Position numbers and translations under genes: made by a program
Shown here: positions 6,654 through 11,659 of the stretch, in pieces
Layout of the letters: each line of letters opens with the position of its first letter
Position numbering within the stretch: position 1 is the first letter of the stretch
NCBI GenBank assembly: GCA_034189695.1
Contig: JAXHUA010000077.1
Span: forward strand, 1-11,659
Direction: 5' to 3'
Origin: JAXHUA01 sp034189695
GTDB taxonomy: Bacteria > Chloroflexota > Dehalococcoidia > E44-bin15
DNA length: 11,659 bases
The notes under the pieces: model-generated
Database searches by the model: none
What the model was told of the DNA's origin: nothing
What the model saw: the letters and a program-made list of their open reading frames with translations, nothing else

Positions 6654-7798
6654 TCCAGCGCCTCCAGTAGCTGCGACGGCGATATCATCTCACCGTCGGT
6701 GCGGTTCACCCCGACGACCTGCGCCTCCCCCTTGACTGCGCGCTCCACCTCCCCCAGCATCTGCCCACGGTTCATCTCAGCCACAATCAACCGCCTGACC
6801 GAACGCCCGATGGACGCCATAGCCGCATAGTGAAACGGCCACAAGGTGACAAGCCGCACCAGGCCAACAGCCTTACCTTGCTGTCGGGCTTCTTTCATCG
6901 CATGCCGCGCCCCTCTGGCTGTCGATCCGTAGGCAACGATGGCCGCCTCAGCGTCATCCATTTCCTCCATCTCGATTCGTGCTATTCGCTCCACGTTGTT
7001 GTCAATCTTGCGGAACAGCCTGTCCTGCCAGTCGTCGATTTCATCCTTGCGTCCGGTGGGGAAACCGGCCTTATCATGGTACAGACCTGTCACATGATAC
7101 CTGTAGCCATGGCCAAACGAAATGAGTGGCGGTACATCGCCTGCTTCGTTGTCAAACGGGAAATACCATTCGGGAGGGACCTCAGGATGATGACGCTGCT
7201 GCACCTGCACTTGGGGCAATGGCAGCTCGACCCTTTCTGACATGCGGCCGAGCACCTCGTCGGTTAGCAGGATAACGGGCGTGCGGTACTCCTCGGAAAG
7301 GTTGAACGCATGTATGGTGAGCTCGTAGGCCTCCCTCACGTAACTTGGCGATAGTACGATGATGGGGTGATCGCCGTGGGTGCCCCATCGAGCTTGCATT
7401 ACGTCGCCCTGCGCCGGCGCTCCCGGCATGCCAGTGCTCGGCCCGGCGCGTTGCACGTCGATGATGACGCACGGTATCTCGACGGCGGCAGCGTAACCTA
7501 TACTCTCCTGCATCAGGGAGAAACCCGGCCCGCTGGTGGCCGTCGCCGCCTTGAGTCTGCCGAAGGACGCACCGATGACCGCGGACAGACTGGCGATCTC
7601 GTCCTCCATTTGAATGAACACGCCGCCACGGCGTGGCAGCGCCCGGGAGAGGACTGTGGCGATCTCGTTTGCCGGCGTTATTGGATAGGCAGCGAAGAAG
7701 CCGAGGCCCGCGGCGAGGGCGCCCTCGGCGATGGCCACGTTCCCCTGCATCAGTCGGGCCTTCGGCTGCCCGTGGCGCGGCACAAGAGGGTCACTCAT
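6650..7798 (-). CDS. korA: 2-oxoacid:ferredoxin oxidoreductase, alpha subunit
   Basis: A 382-residue alpha subunit with the pyrimidine-binding domain and transketolase-like domain II. Motifs in order are AAYPITPANEI (36-46), QMEDEIAS (63-70), ATSGPGFSLMQE (87-98) and QRAGPSTGMP (116-125), all standard for KorA. It pairs with the beta subunit to form the TPP active site. Two starts are possible: GTG at 7801 or ATG at 7798; the ATG is given. It begins 6 nt after the ferredoxin stop, and no strong ribosome site is visible, so it is probably coupled to that gene. The length close to 380 residues without fused gamma domain is the KorA/OorA form rather than the roughly 600-residue fused alpha-gamma form. 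Confidence 0.93.
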   Translation of the reverse strand: MSDPLVPRHGQPKARLMQGNVAIAEGALAAGLGFFAAYPITPANEIATVLSRALPRRGGVFIQMEDEIASLSAVIGASFGRLKAATATSGPGFSLMQESIGYAAAVEIPCVIIDVQRAGPSTGMPGAPAQGDVMQARWGTHGDHPIIVLSPSYVREAYELTIHAFNLSEEYRTPVILLTDEVLGRMSERVELPLPQVQVQQRHHPEVPPEWYFPFDNEAGDVPPLISFGHGYRYHVTGLYHDKAGFPTGRKDEIDDWQDRLFRKIDNNVERIARIEMEEMDDAEAAIVAYGSTARGARHAMKEARQQGKAVGLVRLVTLWPFHYAAMASIGRSVRRLIVAEMNRGQMLGEVERAVKGEAQVVGVNRTDGEMISPSQLLEALE

Positions 7799-7804
7799 CA
7801 CATC

Positions 7805-8098
7805 TCAAGTCTGTTTCTTCGTTTTCGCTCGCGACCTGGCAGGCCTGCGTCGTGCCGGCACAGTGACGGCGAAATCGGGGCACAGAACCTCGCACAGACC
7901 ACACGAATTGCACTGGCTGGATGCTGATAACTGAGGATAGCCCGCCTCATCGGTCGTCAGTGCCTTTCTGGGACAGAAGGCGACACATATGCCGCACCGC
8001 TTGCACCAGTCGTGGTACAGGACAACCTTGTCGGGTTCTTCATCCAGCAAGGCTGAACGTGCTTTCCGCGCACGTCCGTTGCCTCTATGCACAGCCAT
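7805..8098 (-). CDS. korD: 2x[4Fe-4S] ferredoxin, delta subunit of the oxidoreductase
   Basis: A 97-residue ferredoxin with two textbook C-x2-C-x2-C-x3-C-P clusters: C32, C35, C38, C42 and C63, C66, C69, C73. It would carry electrons from the TPP site of the alpha/beta pair to soluble ferredoxin. A basic N-terminus (RGNGRARKAR) and a very basic C-terminal tail (ARRRPARSRAKTKKQT) extend beyond the ferredoxin core; the charged tail may help docking. It is the first gene of the operon, giving the order D-A-B-C. The ATG at 8098 has only a loose G-rich ribosome site (GAGGCAGG). The neighbouring plus-strand nitroreductase gene diverges from it. Confidence 0.93.
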   Translation of the reverse strand: MAVHRGNGRARKARSALLDEEPDKVVLYHDWCKRCGICVAFCPRKALTTDEAGYPQLSASSQCNSCGLCEVLCPDFAVTVPARRRPARSRAKTKKQT

Positions 8099-8119
8099 GC
8101 CGCCTGCCTCACGCGACGA

Positions 8120-8136
8120 TTACCCAATTATGGTAA
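8120..8136. promoter_or_regulatory. TTACC-N7-GGTAA dyad overlapping a probable korD -10
   Basis: TTACC (8120-8124) and GGTAA (8132-8136) are inverted repeats flanking an AT-rich centre. On the minus strand the patch reads CATAAT, a 5/6 match to a -10 element placed about 30 nt before the korD start. A repressor bound here would block that promoter. No convincing -35 is seen. Confidence 0.3.
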
Positions 8137-8270
8137 CACACACCGATTCCCCCACGAAAGAGGCCAAGCCCGGCTGAACACTCGTTGCGGCTCCGCAGCT
8201 TCAGGTGATAGACTACGCAGTGGCGCGAGTCAGGCCACCCTGTACGCCTCACTGAGCAGCCACCGGGTCG

Positions 8271-8290
8271 CGAATCGGCGATCTGATTCG
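8271..8290. promoter_or_regulatory. CGAATC-N8-GATTCG inverted repeat upstream of nitroreductase
   Basis: Perfect 6-bp arms (8271-8276 and 8285-8290) with an 8-nt centre, ending 32 nt before the nitroreductase ATG. Size and placement suit a dimeric repressor operator or a leader hairpin. Only one copy is seen in this gap, so the assignment is tentative. Confidence 0.25.
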
Positions 8291-8322
8291 GGCCGCCCGC
8301 GTGTTTGGAAAGGAGTATGCGA

Positions 8323-8871
8323 ATGAACGTAATGGAAGTCATGAAGACCCGCCGCAGCGTCCGGAAGTTCAAGGCCGACCCGGTCGGCGACGACGCCCTC
8401 AACACCGTGCTTGACGCCGCCCGTTGGGCACCCTCATGGGCGAACACCCAGTGCTGCCGGCTCGTGGTGGTGAAAGACCCTGAGAACAAGGCAAAACTAG
8501 CTGACGCGCTAACCCCGACCAATCCTGCCGCAAACGCAGTCCGCACCGCACCCGTGGTCATCGTGGCCTGCGCCGTGCTGGGCAGGTCCGGCTTCAAGAG
8601 AGGCGAGGTCATGACCAGCAAGGGGGACTGGTTTATGTTCGACGTGGCGCTCGCCATGCAGAACCTGACGCTGGCAGCCTGGGAGCTCGGCCTGGGCACG
8701 GTGCATGTCGGGCTATTCGACGCGAAGAAGGTCGAAGAGGCGCTCCAGGTCCCAGACGGAGTCACCGTGGTGTCAATGACTCCGCTTGGCTACCCGGATG
8801 AGGAACCCAAGGCACCAGCCCGGAAGGAGCTGAGCGAGATAGTCTTTCGTGAGAGGTACGGTCAGGCGTAG
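8323..8871 (+). CDS. Nitroreductase-family FMN oxidoreductase
   Basis: A 182-residue nitroreductase-fold protein. Family members are homodimeric FMN enzymes that use NAD(P)H to reduce nitro groups, quinones, enones or flavins. The FMN phosphate motif TRRSVRKF is at 9-16, ARWAPSWANTQCCRLVVV follows (the usual AP-S-NxQ-W/P segment, with Cys-Cys where Pro-Trp is common), and GLGTVHVG and MTPLGYPDEEP near the C-terminus complete the fold. The start is ATG at 8323, 7 nt after AAAGGAG (8309-8315). A TTG at 8305 overlaps the ribosome site and was not used. The gene diverges from korDABC and precedes the crotonase pair by 134 nt. The substrate cannot be deduced. Confidence 0.9.
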   Translation: MNVMEVMKTRRSVRKFKADPVGDDALNTVLDAARWAPSWANTQCCRLVVVKDPENKAKLADALTPTNPAANAVRTAPVVIVACAVLGRSGFKRGEVMTSKGDWFMFDVALAMQNLTLAAWELGLGTVHVGLFDAKKVEEALQVPDGVTVVSMTPLGYPDEEPKAPARKELSEIVFRERYGQA

Positions 8872-9005
8872 CATCACGCCGAGACGGTTCCATGCCCCAC
8901 ACCCGCATATCACGTCAAGCCAGGACAGTCACTGACATGTTCTCTGACCCAGGTCCATACCACGGCATCCGTCGACAACTGCATAGGCATTGAGGAGGAA
9001 ACACA

Positions 9006-9766
9006 ATGTCCTACGTGGAGTACGAGAAGAAGGGCACATCGTCTACATCACCCTCAACCGCCCCGAGCGCATGAACGCCCTGGGCGCCGAGATGTCGCAG
9101 CTACTGCAGCAGGCTGAAGCCGACTTCGAGAATGACGACGACGCTCGCGTGGCTATCATCACCGGGGCTGGCGACCGGGCCTTCTCCGCGGGATTCGATC
9201 TCAAAGAAGGGGCCGAGCGTGGCCGCGAGGGAGAGCGTAGACGTCCCGGGGACCGGCCTCCACCCACGGAGCACACCAAGCCAACCATCGCCGCAGTAAA
9301 CGGCCTGGCATACGGTGGTGGATTTGAACTGGCGCAGCGCTGCGATATCCGCATTTGTTCGGAAAACGCCAGGTTCGCCATGCCGGAGGTCAAGCGTGGC
9401 GTGTCGCCCGTGCCGGGGCTGTTCCTGCTTCCCCGGCTCATAGGGCCAACCCACGCCCTGTGGATGATGCTCAGCGGGGAACCGATAAGCGCCGAAGAGG
9501 CCCTGCGCCTCGGCCTTGTAGTCAAAGTGGTCCCGCTCCCCCAACTCATCCCGACCGCCACTCAGATGGCTGAGACCATTTGCGAGAACGGTCCCATCGC
9601 AGTGCGGGCCATCAAGCACGTCGTCAAGATTGGAGCGGAGCTGCCGCTGGACTATGCGTGGCGCCTCGCCGGGGCGTCGATAAACGAGGTCTGGGGCTCG
9701 GAGGACGCCCAGGAGGGAATGAGGGCCTTCGCCGAGAAGAGAAAGCCGGAGTGGAAGATGCGCTAG
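9006..9766 (+). CDS. Enoyl-CoA hydratase/isomerase family protein, apparent 1-nt frameshift near start
   Basis: A crotonase-fold protein, 253 residues once repaired. The ATG at 9006 has a strong GGAGGAAA ribosome site and begins MSYVEYEKKG, matching MPYVTYERDG of the paralogue just downstream. That frame then hits TGA at 9072, while the remainder (HIVYITLNRPERMNALG onwards) lies in another frame beginning at 9035: one base, most simply a C after GGGC at 9033-9035, is missing. In repaired numbering the oxyanion-hole motif AFSAG (A62), GGGFE (G105, E108) and the second catalytic Glu in MPEV (E128) keep the exact spacing of rat mitochondrial enoyl-CoA hydratase (A98, G141, E144, E164), so the body looks catalytically intact. 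Either a fresh pseudogene or a sequence error. The frame can also be entered from TTG 8990 or ATG 9071. Confidence 0.8.
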
Positions 9767-9852
9767 CTCACCATGACTCGCGACGAGGCGCTCGCCTTGC
9801 CGAATGAGGCAGCATCGCGACCCACTCCAACAGGCACGAAGGAGGGTTGACC

Positions 9853-10614
9853 ATGCCGTACGTAACGTACGAGAGGGATGGCCATATCGCTATTGTCACA
9901 CTCAACCGCCCTGAGCGCCTCAATGCCCTGGGCCGCGAGTTGATGCTGGAGTTGCGCGAGGCGGAGAACCGGTTCGCCCCCGACGATGAGGCCTGGATTG
10001 CCATATTCACCGGGGCTGGCCCCCGCGCCTTCTGTGCCGGGCTCGACCTCAAGGAGACCGCCGAGCAGGGTCGCGAGGGACCTGTCCTTCTGCCAGGGAA
10101 GGCGACGGGGCCTGCCGAGACCGACAAGCCGACCATCGCGGCGGTGAACGGTATCTGCTACGGTGACGGTTTCGAGCTCGTCCGCCGATGCGACGTCCGC
10201 ATCTGCTCCGAGAACGCCTCCTTTGCCATGGCCGAGGTGAGAGCGGGCCGTGTGCCGGTCACGGGCCTCTTCACACTGCCCCGCCTCGTCGGTCAGAGCA
10301 ACGCCATGTGGCTGATCCTCAGCAGCGAGCCGATCGATGCGGCCGAGGCGTACCGAATCGGCCTGGTCACCAGGGTGGTCCCGCTCGCCGACCTCATGCC
10401 GACAGCCATCGCCATGGCTCACACCATATGCGGAAATGCCCCCCTCGGGGTCAGGGCGGCGAAGCGAATTGTCAGGCTTGGTGGTGAGGTGCCGATGGAC
10501 TACGGCCGTCGGCTAGCCGCCTCCCTGATAGACTCGGTGTGGGGGTCCGAGGACGCCCGGGAAGCCGCGGCCGCCTTTGTCGAGAAACGAAGGCCGCAGT
10601 GGAGAATGCGCTAG
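9853..10614 (+). CDS. Enoyl-CoA hydratase/isomerase family protein, paralogue of the preceding gene
   Basis: A 253-residue crotonase-fold protein, close in sequence and equal in repaired length to the gene 86 nt upstream: a tandem duplication. The family acts on acyl-CoA thioesters (hydration, isomerisation, hydrolysis and others) through an oxyanion hole. AFCAGLDLKE gives the first oxyanion residue (A62), and both glutamates equivalent to E144 and E164 of rat hydratase are present (E108 in GDGFEL, E128 in MAEV). However residue 105, equivalent to the second oxyanion residue Gly141, is Asp, and the Pro before E128 is Ala. This may change activity. The ATG at 9853 follows GGAGGG (9841-9846) by 6 nt; an in-frame TTG at 9847 is less likely. 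Both paralogues end in a shared WGSEDA...KRRPQWRMR-type tail. Precise reaction unknown. Confidence 0.92.
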   Translation: MPYVTYERDGHIAIVTLNRPERLNALGRELMLELREAENRFAPDDEAWIAIFTGAGPRAFCAGLDLKETAEQGREGPVLLPGKATGPAETDKPTIAAVNGICYGDGFELVRRCDVRICSENASFAMAEVRAGRVPVTGLFTLPRLVGQSNAMWLILSSEPIDAAEAYRIGLVTRVVPLADLMPTAIAMAHTICGNAPLGVRAAKRIVRLGGEVPMDYGRRLAASLIDSVWGSEDAREAAAAFVEKRRPQWRMR

Positions 10615-10711
10615 GGGCTGCTGCCCTCATACACTGGCCCGCGCAGCGCCGCACCGCGCTTCGCCTCAACGGCAGGTCAGGCCCGCTACTTCCTGACAAT
10701 GCCGCCGACGC

Positions 10712-11290
10712 CTACTTCAGGCGGCCCTCCACGACACCCCAGTTGATGTTCTTGAAGAAGGCGTCGATGTAGTCTGCCCTCTTGAGGCCGTAGTCAGTGA
10801 TGAATGCGTGCTCGAATACGTCCATGACGAGGATCGGCATGCACCCTGCCGGATGACCTGTCTCGTGCTCGTTGATCCACTGGTCAAACAGGCGCTCGCT
10901 AACGTTGTCCTGATAGAGAATCGTCCAGCCAATGCCCCGCATCGTTCCGGTGCCTTTGAAGTCACGCTCCCAGTCCTCATAGCCGCCGAAGTCCTCGGAC
11001 ATCCTCTTCGCCAGCTTGCCCGACCTGTCGAGAGCCCCCTTGCCACCCAGGTTCTCGAAGTAGTATTCGTGGAGGCGCATCCCGTTGAACTCGAAGCCGA
11101 GCCTTCTCTTCAATTCGGCGTATTCCGGCGTGCCGACCTTCCCATCCTTCAGCATCGCCGCCAGCGAGTCCATCAACTTGTTGGTGTTGGTCACGTAGCC
11201 CTGATAAAGCGTGAAGTGGTTTCTGAGCAGGGTCTCACTGAACCCCTCCATCCCGACTAGGTTGCCGTAGTCCTTTGCCGCATACGCCAT
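10712..11290 (-). CDS. Fe/Mn superoxide dismutase
   Basis: A 192-residue iron/manganese superoxide dismutase, converting superoxide to oxygen and hydrogen peroxide; no signal peptide, so cytoplasmic. Metal ligands are H25 (NHFTLYQGYV), H74 (RLHEYYFENLGG) and D157/H161 (MDVFEHAF, the DxWEHA motif with Phe for Trp). Residue 70, four before H74, is Gly as in Mn enzymes rather than Gln as in E. coli-type Fe enzymes. H142 in NEHET is placed where the solvent-bonding Gln or His comes from the C-terminal domain, resembling the His-type actinobacterial and archaeal enzymes. The ATG at 11290 has AGGAGGGG immediately upstream, which rules out the longer GTG-type reading to 11371. It is convergent with the crotonase pair and divergent from the IS. 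Confidence 0.95.
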   Translation of the reverse strand: MAYAAKDYGNLVGMEGFSETLLRNHFTLYQGYVTNTNKLMDSLAAMLKDGKVGTPEYAELKRRLGFEFNGMRLHEYYFENLGGKGALDRSGKLAKRMSEDFGGYEDWERDFKGTGTMRGIGWTILYQDNVSERLFDQWINEHETGHPAGCMPILVMDVFEHAFITDYGLKRADYIDAFFKNINWGVVEGRLK

Positions 11291-11442
11291 GTTCCCCTCC
11301 TTCTCTCGCTTGATAACATCGTGGCACGCAGACGCTTGCCATTCAAAAGTGGCCGACCACGTTTGCCGCATTGGCCGTCTGTGCTCACGGGGTCCGAAGC
11401 CAGCAAGGTGTGGGCTGCCATCTTATGGACGCTGGCGCAGGG
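11291..11442. other. Spacer between superoxide dismutase start and IS end
   Basis: About 150 nt with no convincing gene. It should hold the dismutase promoter; TGTTAT on the minus strand about 30 nt before the start is a weak -10 candidate with no good -35. The IS left boundary falls at the right edge of this stretch. Confidence 0.3.
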
Positions 11443-11470
11443 TTGTCAATACCCCGAATTGCCTCATAGT
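11443..11470 (+). promoter_or_regulatory. Possible transposase promoter inside the IS end
   Basis: TTGTCA (11443-11448, 5/6 to -35), 16-nt spacer, CATAGT (11465-11470, 4/6 to -10). The -10 lies within the first 22-bp site, so a protein bound there would compete with polymerase. Confidence 0.3.
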
Positions 11471-11480
11471 AAATGTTACC
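11459..11480 (+). repeat. IS terminal site copy 1: TTGCCTCA-N8-GTTACC
   Basis: A 22-bp unit whose outer 8 and inner 6 bases are identical to the copy at 11494-11515, while the 8 central bases differ. Start-to-start distance is 35 bp. The layout suggests a transposase-binding site. Confidence 0.6.
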
Positions 11481-11493
11481 GGGTGGGGTATCG

Positions 11494-11515
11494 TTGCCTC
11501 AAAAAGGGCGTTACC
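11494..11515 (+). repeat. IS terminal site copy 2: TTGCCTCA-N8-GTTACC
   Basis: Second copy, ending 2 nt before the transposase ATG at 11518. Its position over the translation start region means binding here could also repress transposase expression. Confidence 0.6.
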
Positions 11516-11517
11516 CA

Positions 11518-11659
11518 ATGAGAGGCATGAGTAGAGGCAGCTTGACAGAGTATACCGAGGTGATGAAGGAGAGGTACGAGAGGGCCAACCGCAACGGGAA
11601 AGGGGTGATACTGGACGAGTTCACTCAGGTGACGGGTTATCACCGGAAGGCAGTCATCC
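11518..11659 (+). CDS. IS transposase (integrase-type), N-terminus only
   Basis: Forty-seven codons are open to the window edge. The segment TEYTEVMKERYERANRNGKG followed by VILDEFTQVTGYHRKAVI is the N-terminal helix-turn-helix region seen in a group of IS transposases with an rve/DDE catalytic domain, in which a LDEF...TGYHRK motif precedes the catalytic part. The catalytic triad lies outside the window. The exact start is unsure: ATG 11518, ATG 11527 and TTG 11542 are all in frame, and only the last has a purine-rich AGAGG a few bases upstream. The twin repeats immediately before it support membership of an IS. Family assignment by name is not attempted. Confidence 0.7.
   Translation, partial: MRGMSRGSLTEYTEVMKERYERANRNGKGVILDEFTQVTGYHRKAVI

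Larger units (their letters stand above)
11443..11659 (+). mobile_element. Left end of an insertion sequence, continues beyond the window
   Basis: Inferred from the transposase-like reading frame starting at 11518 and from twin terminal-type sites at 11459-11480 and 11494-11515. The outer boundary is uncertain; it is probably near the TTGTCAATACCCC segment (11443-11455). The right end and target duplication lie outside the window, so completeness cannot be judged. Confidence 0.6.

Noticed and set aside
8990..9005. TTG at 8990 as the true start of the first enoyl-CoA hydratase, giving an unbroken frame
   Set aside because: That TTG lies inside the GGAGG ribosome site, its first 15 residues have no likeness to the family, and the ATG at 9006 encodes the conserved start seen in the paralogue.
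9024..9040. Programmed ribosomal frameshifting in the first enoyl-CoA hydratase
   Set aside because: The codons GAG AAG AAG GGC do not form a slippery heptamer in the needed frame, no downstream structure is evident, and the gene family is not known for frameshifting.
11321..11534. Small plus-strand frames between the dismutase and the IS
   Set aside because: They run through the IS terminal repeats and promoter region and have no recognisable content or ribosome site.

Overview
This is an 11.7 kb stretch of GC-rich bacterial chromosome. Gene content points to an uncultivated anaerobe or microaerophile: a four-subunit 2-oxoacid:ferredoxin oxidoreductase, crotonases and an Fe/Mn superoxide dismutase. 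A Dehalococcoidia-like member of the Chloroflexota fits the protein flavour, but this is an impression rather than a proof. No rRNA, tRNA or CRISPR array was seen, and no gene-free gap exceeds 300 bases.

Left part (1-5200), sugar and acyl-transfer genes. On the minus strand lie a truncated sugar-phosphate nucleotidyltransferase and, just upstream of it in the same transcript, a PIG-L/LmbE-type zinc deacetylase. Divergent from these is a tandem-GNAT acetyltransferase, which runs tail-to-tail into a minus-strand pair: a MshA-like GT4 glycosyltransferase and a BioF2/FemAB-like GNAT protein. A metallo-beta-lactamase-fold hydrolase of the glyoxalase II type diverges from that pair. Glycosyltransferase, GlcNAc-type deacetylase and double-GNAT are the three folds of mycothiol synthesis (MshA, MshB, MshD). 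No MshC-like cysteine ligase is visible, so the product could be another glycoconjugate or thiol-like small molecule.

Middle part (5260-8871), energy metabolism. A tight minus-strand operon in the order ferredoxin, alpha, beta, gamma (korDABC/oorDABC layout) encodes a probable 2-oxoglutarate:ferredoxin oxidoreductase. Several of its genes use GTG or TTG starts with 4-nt overlaps. A nitroreductase-family flavoprotein diverges from it across a 224-bp region that contains two dyad symmetries.

Right part (8990-11659). Two tandem paralogous enoyl-CoA hydratase/isomerase genes follow. The first carries an apparent one-base deletion near its start. The second keeps both catalytic glutamates but has Asp in place of a main-chain oxyanion-hole glycine. 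A convergent Fe/Mn superoxide dismutase comes next. The window ends in the left end of an insertion sequence, with twin 22-bp sites and the first 47 codons of its transposase.

Nothing here is clearly a new defence or mobile system. The most interesting points are the mycothiol-like gene set without MshC, the damaged and diverged crotonase pair, and the repeated architecture of the IS end.
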